Source: Streptomyces ortus (GTDB lineage Bacteria; Actinomycetota; Actinomycetes; Streptomycetales; Streptomycetaceae). Taken from it: a DNA stretch of 64,000 bases. Shown one piece after another: positions 50,974-58,584 of the stretch. The notes beneath the pieces were generated by a model that was not told where the DNA came from, searched no databases, and was given only the letters and a program-made list of their open reading frames with translations. The position numbers were made by a program, and so were the translations under genes. The stretch is from contig NZ_JAIFZO010000002.1 of assembly GCF_026341275.1 (NCBI RefSeq), positions 7,656,118 to 7,720,117 on the forward strand, read 5' to 3'. The first letter of the stretch is position 1. Each line of letters begins with the position of its first letter.

Positions 50974-52785
50974 ATGGCCACAAGCGCGGACCCCGCAAGA
51001 CGTACGGACCACCCTGGCCCCTCCTCTTCCTCCGCCCCGTCGAGGCGCCGCGTGTTGGGCGCGGCGACCGGAACAGGGCTCGCGCTCGCCGCCGGGCTCC
51101 CCGGTACGGCCCGCGCGGCCGACCTGCCGCTCCTCGGCACGTACGACGTCGTCGTGATCGGGTCGGGCGCGGCGGGGATGACCGCCGCGCTGACGGCCGC
51201 GAAGCAGGGCTTGACCTGCGTCGTCGTGGAGAAGGCGGGTACTTTCGGCGGTTCGGCGGCCCGCTCGGGCGCCGGGATCTGGATTCCGAACAACCCGGTG
51301 ATCCTGGCCGCGGGTGTCCCCGACACCCCGGCGAAGGCGGCGGGTTATCTGGCGGCCGTGGTCGGCCCCGAGGTCCCCGCGGACCGCAGACAGGCCTTCC
51401 TCGGACAGGGACCGGCCATGATCTCCTTCGTCATGGCCAACAGCCCTCTGCGGTTCCGCTTCATGGAGGGCTACAGCGACTACTACCCGGAACTGCCCGG
51501 CGGTCTGCCCGGCGGCCGTTCCATCGAACCCGCCCAGCTCGACGGCACCGTCCTCGGCGCGGAACTGGCCCGGCTGAACCCTCCGTACCTGCCGGTGCCC
51601 AGCGGCATGGTCGTCTTCAGCACCGACTACAAGTGGCTCGCCCTTTCGGCGGTCAGTGTGAAGGGAGCCGCCGTCGCCACCGAGTGCCTGGCCCGCGGTA
51701 CCAGGGCGGCGCTCCTCGGCCAGAAACCCCTCACCATGGGCCAGTCACTGGCGGCCGGGCTGCGCGCCGGACTGCTCGCGGCCCAGGTGCCGGTGTGGCT
51801 GAACACCCCGCTCACCGAGCTGTACACGGAGAACGGCACCACCGCCGGAGCCGTGGTGACCAGGAACGGCGCGCCCGGCCTGGTCAGGGCGCGCCACGGA
51901 GTGATCGTCGGCTCGGGCGGCTTCGAGCACAACGCGGCCATGCGGGCCCAGTACCAGCGACAGCCCATCGGCACCGAGTGGACGGTCGGCGCGAAGGAGA
52001 ACACGGGTGACGGCATCCGGGCGGGACGGCAGGCCGGCGCCGCACTCGACCTGATGGACGACGCCTGGTGGGGCCCGGCCATCCCGCTGCCCGGCCAGCC
52101 GTACTTCTGCCTCGCCGAACGCACCCTGCCCGGCGGCCTCCTCGTCAACGCCGCCGGAGCGCGCTTCGTCAACGAGGCGGCCCCCTACAGCGATGTCGTG
52201 CACACCATGTACGACAAGAACGCCACCGCGCCGCACATCCCGGCCTGGCTGATCGTCGACCAGAACTACCGCAACCGCTACCTCTTCAGGGACGTCGCCC
52301 CGACCTTCGTCCTCCCCGACGCGTGGTACGAGTCCGGCGCCGCCCACAAGGCCTGGACGCTCGACGCCCTCGCGCAGGGGATCGGTGTGCCGGCCGCTGC
52401 CCTGCGGGCCACAGTCAACCGCTTCAACAGCATGGCCCGGAGCGGCACCGACACCGACTTCCACCGCGGCGACAGTGTCTACGACCACTACTACACCGAC
52501 CCCGCGATCCTCCCGAACTCCTGCCTGGCACCGCTGTGGCTCGCCCCCTACTACGCGTTCAGGATCGTCCCGGGCGACCTGGGTACCAAGGGCGGCCTGC
52601 GCACGGACGCCCGGGCGCGCGTACTGCGCCCGGACGGCTCCGTCATCCCCGGCCTGTACGCCGCCGGAAACGCCAGCGCGGCGGTCATGGGACACAGCTA
52701 CGCGGGCGCGGGCTCGACGATCGGCCCGGCGATGACCTTCGGCTACATCGCCGCCCGGGACATCGCGGCGGTCGCCGGGGCGTGA
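50974..52785 (+). CDS. Tat-exported KstD-like FAD dehydrogenase
   Basis: 603 aa. A twin-arginine signal (SRRRVLGAATGTGLALAAGL, cleavage near TARA) precedes a flavoprotein with YDVVVIGSGAAGMTAALTAAKQG, GGSAARSGAGIWIPNN, and the C-terminal PGDLGTKGGL, GLYAAGNASA and YAGAGSTIGPAMTFGYIAARD. The last block is the signature of 3-ketosteroid delta-1-dehydrogenases; cytosolic KstDs are about 40 residues shorter. Export by Tat is unusual for that family. It probably oxidises a steroid-like or other hydrophobic ketone outside the membrane. ATG 50974 has GGAG upstream. It is controlled by the shared CGNR operator. Confidence 0.88.
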   Translation: MATSADPARRTDHPGPSSSSAPSRRRVLGAATGTGLALAAGLPGTARAADLPLLGTYDVVVIGSGAAGMTAALTAAKQGLTCVVVEKAGTFGGSAARSGAGIWIPNNPVILAAGVPDTPAKAAGYLAAVVGPEVPADRRQAFLGQGPAMISFVMANSPLRFRFMEGYSDYYPELPGGLPGGRSIEPAQLDGTVLGAELARLNPPYLPVPSGMVVFSTDYKWLALSAVSVKGAAVATECLARGTRAALLGQKPLTMGQSLAAGLRAGLLAAQVPVWLNTPLTELYTENGTTAGAVVTRNGAPGLVRARHGVIVGSGGFEHNAAMRAQYQRQPIGTEWTVGAKENTGDGIRAGRQAGAALDLMDDAWWGPAIPLPGQPYFCLAERTLPGGLLVNAAGARFVNEAAPYSDVVHTMYDKNATAPHIPAWLIVDQNYRNRYLFRDVAPTFVLPDAWYESGAAHKAWTLDALAQGIGVPAAALRATVNRFNSMARSGTDTDFHRGDSVYDHYYTDPAILPNSCLAPLWLAPYYAFRIVPGDLGTKGGLRTDARARVLRPDGSVIPGLYAAGNASAAVMGHSYAGAGSTIGPAMTFGYIAARDIAAVAGA

Positions 52786-52832
52786 GGTCCGGCGGGAAGC
52801 CGTGGCCCGCGCGGAAGGAGGCCGGTCCCTTG

Positions 52833-52845
52833 TGGGAGCGCTCCC
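52833..52845. promoter_or_regulatory. CebR-like operator before the acetyltransferase
   Basis: TGGGAGCGCTCCC matches 13 of 14 bases of the CebR box TGGGAGCGCTCCCA found whole at 58525, and ends 21 bases before ATG 52867. Confidence 0.65.
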
Positions 52846-52866
52846 GTGGCGGCCAGGATGCTCGGC

Positions 52867-53496
52867 ATGCGCCCTCAGCCGAGCATCCGCCCGTACCGAC
52901 CCGCCGACCGTGCCGCCGTCGCCGACATCTGTGTGAGAACCGCCCTCGACGGAGGGGATTCGCGAGCGCGTTATCCCGACGAGGAGTTGCTGCCGTCCAT
53001 CTTCGCCGCGCCCTACTGCCACCTGGAGCCGGAACTCGCCTTCGTCCTCGACGACGGCTCGGGGTCCCCGGTCGGCTACGTCCTCGGCACGGCCGACACG
53101 GAACAGTTCGTCAAGAACTTCCGTACGGCCTGGCTCCCCCGGGTCGCCGGACGCTACCCCGAGCCGAGCGCGGAACCCCGGACACCCAGCGAGGAGATGA
53201 TCGTTCTCCTGCACACGCCCGAGCGCATGATCCTGCCCGACCTGGCCGCCCATCCGGCCCATCTGCACATAGACCTCCTGCCGGACTGGCAGCGGCGCGG
53301 CTTCGGACGGGGACTGATGAGAACCTTCCTCGCCGCCCTGCACGACCGCGGGGTCCCGGCGGTCCACCTCGGCATGGTCACCGCCAATGTGGCCGCGCGG
53401 GCGTTCTACGACCGCCTCGGCTTCCACGAGATCCCCGTCCCCGACCCCGGTCCGCTCACCTACCTCGGCAGGCCGACGGCCGTGGGCACCCTGTGA
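52867..53496 (+). CDS. GNAT-family N-acetyltransferase
   Basis: 209 aa. SIRPYRPADRAAVADICVRTA is a standard GNAT start; the acetyl-CoA loop is LLPDWQRRGFGRGLM, followed by GMVTANVAARAFYDRLGFHEIP. The extra middle (PYCHLEPELAFVLDDGSGSPVGYVLGTADT, then HPAHLHIDLLP) resembles the acetyltransferase domain fused to some O-GlcNAcase or sugar-catabolic enzymes. Start ATG 52867 has AGGA 8 bases upstream; ATG 52858 is possible. The CebR-like site 21 bases upstream suggests cellobiose-linked control. Confidence 0.87.
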   Translation: MRPQPSIRPYRPADRAAVADICVRTALDGGDSRARYPDEELLPSIFAAPYCHLEPELAFVLDDGSGSPVGYVLGTADTEQFVKNFRTAWLPRVAGRYPEPSAEPRTPSEEMIVLLHTPERMILPDLAAHPAHLHIDLLPDWQRRGFGRGLMRTFLAALHDRGVPAVHLGMVTANVAARAFYDRLGFHEIPVPDPGPLTYLGRPTAVGTL

Positions 53497-53566
53497 GTCC
53501 GGTGTGAGCGTGTGGGTGCGGCCCTTGGGCGGACGGCCTGTCGTACCCGTCCTCTAAGCTCCGCGC

Positions 53567-55300
53567 ATGAGCAACGGGGACTCCGGCAGACGGGTCATCG
53601 ACGGGCGGTTCCGGCTGGAGGCACGGCTCGGTGGCGGCGGGATGGGCACGGTCTGGCGGGCCACTGACCTCGCCCTGCACCGGAACGTGGCCGTCAAGGA
53701 GGTCCGGCCCCCGGACATGGACCTCGCCGAGTACGACCCGGAGGCCGCGCGCCTGCTGCGGGAACGGGTGCTGCGCGAGGCCAGGGCACTCGCGAGGATC
53801 GACCATCCGAACGTCGTGACGATCCATCACATCGTCGACGGCGGTGAGGGAACGTACCCGTGGATCGTGATGGAGCTGGTCGGCGGCGGTTCGCTCGCCG
53901 ACCGGCTGGAGCGGGGCCCGACGGACCCCGTGGAGACGGCACGGCTCGGGCGGGAGGTACTGGCCGCGCTGCGGGCCGCGCACGACGCCGGCATCCAGCA
54001 CCGCGACGTCAAGCCCGCCAACGTCCTGCTGCGCCCGGACGGCCGCCCCGTGCTCACGGACTTCGGGATCGCGGCGATCCGGGAGTCGACGGCCCTCACC
54101 GCCACCGGTTCGATCATCGGCACGCCCGACTACATGGCACCCGAGCGCATCGCGGGCAACGACGGCGGCCCGGCGTCGGACCTGTGGTCGCTGGCGATGA
54201 TGCTGTACGCGGCCGTCGAGGGCCACCATCCGCTGCGCCGGGCCACGACGCTGGCCACCCTGGCGGCCGTCCTGTACGAGGACGTGCCGCCGCCGAGGCG
54301 GGCAGGCCCGCTGGCGGACGCGCTGATGCGGGTACTGGTACGGGACCCGGAGGCCCGCCCGGACACCGAAACGCTCGACCGCATGCTGACAGCCGTAGCC
54401 GAGGGGACGGGAGCGGGCACGGGCGTGGGTGCGGGCGAAGGGATGCGCGCGGCCACGAGCGACGGCGCGGCCGGTGCCGTACCCGAGGACCGCGTCGTAC
54501 CCGAGGACCGTGTCGAACCCGAGAACGATGCCGTACCCGAGGACCGTGCGGAACCCACCTCCTACCGGATCACACCCCCGCAGGACGCCGTGCCCGGGCC
54601 GCCCGCTCCGGCACCCGTACGACCAGCGAGGCGGCGGGGACGCCGGACGACGGTCGCCCTGTCCGCCGTCGGCACGGTGCTGGTGGGTGTGCTGGCGTGG
54701 ACACTGCTGCCCGACGGAGAGGGCTCGGGAGCTTCGGCGTCGGGTGGTTCCACGAACGGAACGACGGCGAATCCGTCGGCCGACACCTCCGCGACGGAAG
54801 CGGCCGACAAGAGCCCTTCGCCTCGGCGGACGGCCTCGAAGACCCCCACCGACCTGCTGACGCCGGACGGCATCCGCTCCGCGTTGAAGGCCCTGGAGAA
54901 GGAGACGGGCCGCGACCGGTACGGCACCCTGACGGTCTACCCCGACTACGTCTCCGCGCAGGTCATGGTCGAGGGCAGCCGGACCGGTTACGAGCAGTAC
55001 ACCTACTACGTGGGCCGGGGCGTCCAGGAGAGCCCGGTCAAGGCGCATTTGGCGGGTGGGGACCAGCCGATGACCATGGACGGCTTCGACTGGGACAGGC
55101 TCCCCGCCCTGCTCGCCGAGGCGGAGAAGGAACTGAACGTCGACGACGCCACCTCCCGCTACCTCGTGGTCAGGTCACCGAACGACGTGTTCGACCGGGG
55201 CGCCGAGATGCTGGTCTACCTCACCGACGAGTACAAGAGGAGCGGCTATCTGCTGGCCGACGCCCGCGGCAAGGTGACCAGGGTGACACCCGCCGACTGA
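53567..55300 (+). CDS. Membrane Ser/Thr protein kinase (PknB type)
   Basis: 577 aa. Kinase domain residues about 12-270: GGGGMGTVWRA loop, VAVKEV Lys, HRDVKPANVLL, DFG, GTPDYMAPE. An acidic PEDRV repeat (VPEDRVVPEDRVEPEN) and a Pro-rich linker follow, then one membrane helix (VALSAVGTVLVGVLAWTLL, about 360-378), a Ser/Thr-rich stalk and an extracellular domain ending YLLADARGKVTRVTPAD. There is no PASTA repeat. TAAGCT 6-7 bases before the ATG and no ribosome site suggest a leaderless message. The outer domain probably senses a small ligand. Confidence 0.92.
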   Translation: MSNGDSGRRVIDGRFRLEARLGGGGMGTVWRATDLALHRNVAVKEVRPPDMDLAEYDPEAARLLRERVLREARALARIDHPNVVTIHHIVDGGEGTYPWIVMELVGGGSLADRLERGPTDPVETARLGREVLAALRAAHDAGIQHRDVKPANVLLRPDGRPVLTDFGIAAIRESTALTATGSIIGTPDYMAPERIAGNDGGPASDLWSLAMMLYAAVEGHHPLRRATTLATLAAVLYEDVPPPRRAGPLADALMRVLVRDPEARPDTETLDRMLTAVAEGTGAGTGVGAGEGMRAATSDGAAGAVPEDRVVPEDRVEPENDAVPEDRAEPTSYRITPPQDAVPGPPAPAPVRPARRRGRRTTVALSAVGTVLVGVLAWTLLPDGEGSGASASGGSTNGTTANPSADTSATEAADKSPSPRRTASKTPTDLLTPDGIRSALKALEKETGRDRYGTLTVYPDYVSAQVMVEGSRTGYEQYTYYVGRGVQESPVKAHLAGGDQPMTMDGFDWDRLPALLAEAEKELNVDDATSRYLVVRSPNDVFDRGAEMLVYLTDEYKRSGYLLADARGKVTRVTPAD

Positions 55301-55306
55301 CGGCGG

Positions 55307-56176
55307 TCACCGTCGGCCTTCGGCCGGCACCGGGGGAGCGGAGTTGTGCGACGTCATCGCGGCCAGTTCCTCGGCGGTGCGCGGGCCGGTCGACGGAGAC
55401 GTCAACAGGCCCTGCGCGCGCAGCAGTTCGGCCACCGCGACCCCCCAGGGCAACCGCAGTCCCGCCTGTGCCAGGAGGTCCGTACGGGCCAGGGTCGCCC
55501 CGGCCGGCCCGGTGACGGCGCCGGACGGGGTGAGGAGTGCCACGTCGTCGGCCCAGCGCAGGGCGAGGTCCACGTCGTGCGTCGCCATCACCACGGTGGT
55601 ACCGCTCGCGCGCAGCCCCTCCAGGGTCGCGAGCAGCCGCTCCTGGCCGTCCGGGTCCAGCCCCGCGGTCGGTTCGTCGAGGATCAGCACCCGTGGCCGC
55701 ATCGCCACGGCGCCCGCGATCGCGGTCCGTTTGCGCTGCCCGTAGGAGAGGAGGTGGGTGGGGCGTTCGGCCAGGGCCGTGATGTCCAGCGCGGCGAGTG
55801 CCTCGTCCACCCGGGCCCGTACCTCGGTGTCCGGCAGGCCGAGGTTCAGCGGCCCGAACGACACGTCCTGGAAGACGGACGCGGCGAACAACTGGTCGTC
55901 CGGGTCCTGTACCACCAGTTGCACGGTCGTGCGCAGCAGGGTCAGGCCCTTGCGGTCGTACCGGACCGGCCGGTCCCGCACGGTCAACTGCCCGGTGAGC
56001 GGGCGCAGTCCGCCGCTGAGCAGCCGCATCAGTGTCGTCTTGCCGCTGCCGTTGCGGCCGAGCAGGGCGAGCGCACGTCCCGCGCGCACCTCGAAGTCGA
56101 GGCCGCCGAGCACGGTCGGGCCGTCCTCGTACGCGTAGGACGCGCCCCGCAGGGCGACCAGCACGGGCTCGCTCAT
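55307..56176 (-). CDS. cbiO: Cobalt ECF transporter ATPase CbiO
   Basis: 289 aa ABC ATPase: Walker A LLGRNGSGKTT, Q-loop VVQDPDDQLFAASVFQDVSFGP (typical of ECF ATPases), signature LLSYGQRKR, Walker B VLILDEPTAGLDPDG, His of MATHDVD. It powers Co2+ uptake with CbiMNQ. The ATG overlaps the CbiQ stop by 4 bases. It is the last gene of the riboswitch-controlled operon. Confidence 0.93.
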   Translation of the reverse strand: MSEPVLVALRGASYAYEDGPTVLGGLDFEVRAGRALALLGRNGSGKTTLMRLLSGGLRPLTGQLTVRDRPVRYDRKGLTLLRTTVQLVVQDPDDQLFAASVFQDVSFGPLNLGLPDTEVRARVDEALAALDITALAERPTHLLSYGQRKRTAIAGAVAMRPRVLILDEPTAGLDPDGQERLLATLEGLRASGTTVVMATHDVDLALRWADDVALLTPSGAVTGPAGATLARTDLLAQAGLRLPWGVAVAELLRAQGLLTSPSTGPRTAEELAAMTSHNSAPPVPAEGRR

Positions 56177-56922
56177 CGCAGCGGCCTTTCCAGTACGAAG
56201 GTGAGTGCGACCACCGCCGCGAGCAGGGCGACGCCGGCCAGGGTGAAGCGCGCGGAGATCCGGGCCTCCGGCACCAGGACGCGCAGGGTGCCGTCGTAAC
56301 CGCGTCCGGCGAGTCCGGCCTGCAGCCGGGTCGCCCGGTCGAAGGCCCGGACGAACGCGGTGGCGGCGAGCCCGGCCAGCGAACGCCAGGCGGCGGCCCG
56401 CGTGGTGTGCCCGAGCCGGGCGGCCTGCGCCTCCCTGATCCGGCGTACGGAGTCGAGGAGCAGGAAGCTCATCCGGTACGTCACCAGGGCCACGTCGACG
56501 ACCGGCGCGGGCACCCCGGCGTTCACCAGTCGTGGCAGCAGGTCGGACAGGGGAGTGGTGAACGCGAACAGGAGCACGCCGAGGGAGGCCGCCGAGGTAC
56601 GCAGCAGGAGTTCCCCGGCGCGTACCGGACCACCCTGCGCCAGGGTCACGAACCCGTCCGGGCCGCCCACCTGGAGCAGCAGCGGCAGCGCACCGGTCAC
56701 GCAGAAGCCCAGCGGTACGCGGTAGGCGCGCCAGAGCCGCCGGGCGGGTACCGCCGCCGGACCCAGCAGCACGGTGAGGGCGGTCACCAGGACCAGGGCG
56801 GCGCCCGGCCAGGGCGGCAGGGAGATCGCCAGGACGGTCAGGCCGAGACCGAGCACGGCCTTGTCCACGGGGTGGCGGCGGCGCCAGCGACTGCTGTGCG
56901 CCGCCGCGTCGATCGGCAGCAC
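56173..56922 (-). CDS. cbiQ: Cobalt ECF transporter transmembrane protein CbiQ
   Basis: 249 aa with five to six membrane helices. The coupling motifs for the ATPase are ARLGHTTRAAAWRSLAGLAATAFVRAFDRA and QAGLAGRGYDG (the Ala-Arg-Gly pairs typical of EcfT/CbiQ). N-terminus HPVDKAVLGLGLTVLAI. GTG start, 6 bases after the CbiN stop; 4-base overlap with CbiO. Confidence 0.92.
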   Translation of the reverse strand: MLPIDAAAHSSRWRRRHPVDKAVLGLGLTVLAISLPPWPGAALVLVTALTVLLGPAAVPARRLWRAYRVPLGFCVTGALPLLLQVGGPDGFVTLAQGGPVRAGELLLRTSAASLGVLLFAFTTPLSDLLPRLVNAGVPAPVVDVALVTYRMSFLLLDSVRRIREAQAARLGHTTRAAAWRSLAGLAATAFVRAFDRATRLQAGLAGRGYDGTLRVLVPEARISARFTLAGVALLAAVVALTFVLERPLR

Positions 56923-56928
56923 GAACGC

Positions 56929-57330
56929 TCAGGTCCGTTCGGCCGGACGGTTCGGCCGGGCCGCGGACTCCTCGGCACCGCCGGGTGCCCCGGCCGTCGG
57001 GTCCCGGCCGTCCTCGCGCTGTGCCAGGACGCGCAGTTCACCCTGGCGCCTGCCCCGGCGCAGGCCGAAGTAGTAGGCGAGGACGCCCGCGCCGAGGGCG
57101 GCCTGGAGGGCGAACAGCGCCGACTCGATCTCACCGGACGGCGGCTCGTACAGGGGTGAGAACCACGGCTCGTAGTCCGGCTCGATCTCGGTGATCGCGG
57201 TCTCCGCCTCCGCGTCGGCGCCCGTGAACGGCTCCTCCTTGTGGTCGCCCATGCCGAAGACCAGCGGCAGTACGGCGAGCGCGGCCACGAGGAGCAGCAG
57301 CAGGGTGTTGATCTTCGCGCCGCGGCTCAT
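56929..57330 (-). CDS. cbiN: Cobalt transporter subunit CbiN
   Basis: 133 aa. Two membrane helices (LLLLLVAALAVLPLVFG and SALFALQAALGAGVLAYYFGL) frame an extracellular acidic loop with FTGADAEAETAITEIEPDYEPWFSPLYEPPSGEIES, the standard CbiN layout. The C-terminus has an extra 40-residue Arg/Glu/Pro tail not needed in the family. ATG overlaps the CbiM stop by 4 bases. Confidence 0.93.
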   Translation of the reverse strand: MSRGAKINTLLLLLVAALAVLPLVFGMGDHKEEPFTGADAEAETAITEIEPDYEPWFSPLYEPPSGEIESALFALQAALGAGVLAYYFGLRRGRRQGELRVLAQREDGRDPTAGAPGGAEESAARPNRPAERT

Positions 57331-58130
57331 CGGGTCACCGTCCCGGTCGTGTCGGTCGTCCTGACCGTCCCGGTCGTGTCGGTCGTGTCGTCGGCATCGG
57401 TCGGGTCCCCGGTGTCGGTCGTCCCGCCGATTTCGGCGGCCCCGGACTTCCCGCCCCCGGACCGCCTGCCGGTCAGGAACACGCCGAGCCGGGTCAGTTC
57501 GCCCTTGCTCGACTGCACCAGCAGCCGCATCACGAGCACCGTGAGCAGTCCCTCGCTCACCGCGAGCGGGATCTGCGTGACGGCGAAGATCGAGCCGAAC
57601 TTGCCGAGCGCGCCCAGGAATCCGCTGCTCGGGTCGGGGAACGCGAGCGCCAGCTGCACGCTGGTGACGCAGTAGGTGGACAGGTCGGCGACGAACGCGG
57701 CGCAGAACACCGCGACCATGAGCGGCACGTCGAACCGCCGGAGCAGCCGGTACACCGCGTAGCCCGCCCACGGTCCGGCGATCGCCATCGAGAAGACGTT
57801 GGCGCCCAGTGTGGTGAGCCCGCCGTGCGCGAGCAGCAGGGCCTGGAAGAGCAGGGTGATGGTGCCCAGGACCGCCATGACCGGCGGCCGGAACAGGATG
57901 GCGCCCAGACCGGTGCCGGTCGGATGCGAACAACTCCCGGTCACCGACGGCAGTTTCAGTGCGGAGAGAACGAAGGTGAAGGCCCCCGACGCGCCGATGA
58001 GGAGCGTGCTCTCGGGATGTTCTCTGACCTCACGGGTGAGCGACCGGACTCCGTGGACGACGAACGGCGCCGACGCGACGCCCCAGGCGACCGCGTGCGC
58101 CGGAGGAAGGAAACCCTCGGCTATGTGCAT
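57327..58130 (-). CDS. cbiM: Cobalt transporter substrate-binding subunit CbiM
   Basis: 267 aa. MHIAEGFLPPAHAVAWGVAS is the N-terminus that binds Co2+ through its own amino group and His2. Helical core with SVTGSCSHPTGTGLGAILFRPP and AFVADLSTYCVTSVQLALAFPDP. The last 35 residues are a Thr/Asp/Gly low-complexity tail (DDTTDTTGTV, TTDTTGTV) encoded by short DNA repeats, absent from typical CbiM. It is the first gene of the cbiMNQO operon, preceded by a cobalamin riboswitch. Confidence 0.93.
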   Translation of the reverse strand: MHIAEGFLPPAHAVAWGVASAPFVVHGVRSLTREVREHPESTLLIGASGAFTFVLSALKLPSVTGSCSHPTGTGLGAILFRPPVMAVLGTITLLFQALLLAHGGLTTLGANVFSMAIAGPWAGYAVYRLLRRFDVPLMVAVFCAAFVADLSTYCVTSVQLALAFPDPSSGFLGALGKFGSIFAVTQIPLAVSEGLLTVLVMRLLVQSSKGELTRLGVFLTGRRSGGGKSGAAEIGGTTDTGDPTDADDTTDTTGTVRTTDTTGTVTR

Positions 58131-58169
58131 GGCTCAGCAGACCCTCTCCAGCACCTCGTGGATGGTTGA

Positions 58170-58328
58170 CGTGCCTTGGCCGGTCTCCTGGCTTACGGGT
58201 AACACCGCCCGTGCTCCGCCTTCCCGGGTCCGAGGACCCAGTGGCTGCCCGTGAGGGCCGGAGCCGGACTTCCCGATCACAGTGGCGAGGGCCGCACCGG
58301 CATCACACCGATTTCCCGAGCACCAAGG
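58170..58328 (-). promoter_or_regulatory. Cobalamin riboswitch
   Basis: On the minus strand, the sequence begins GGTGCTCGGGAAATCGGTG. It then has the GATGCCGGTGCGGCCCTCGC core with GCCACTGT and ends AGCCAGGAGACCGGCC, the B12 box (58178-58194). It lies about 40 bases before cbiM. When cobalamin is high it should block cobalt-importer expression, probably by masking the ribosome site. Confidence 0.92.
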
Positions 58329-58524
58329 CGTCGTGACAGTAGTGCGCGTACCCGGGTGGTGACAAGGCGGCCCTCGGGGGGCGTGAGAGTGGTCACGCGG
58401 CGCGCACCGGTGGTCCCGGCGGAAACGGACCCCCGGCCTGTCATCCATCACGGCACATCCGTTACAGCCGTCAGGAAGCCGAGGTTGTGCCAAGTCTTGA
58501 CGTGTTCCTGGCAAGGTGACTCCA

Positions 58525-58538
58525 TGGGAGCGCTCCCA
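58525..58538. promoter_or_regulatory. Perfect CebR box before the mannanase
   Basis: TGGGAGCGCTCCCA is the exact 14-bp CebR palindrome known from Streptomyces cellulase and cellobiose-uptake genes. It ends 46 bases before the mannanase start. Repression would be lifted by cello-oligosaccharides. Confidence 0.85.
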
Positions 58539-58584
58539 CTTTCCCGTAATCCAAGTTTCTTGGCGCTCACTTCCTGGAGTCGCA

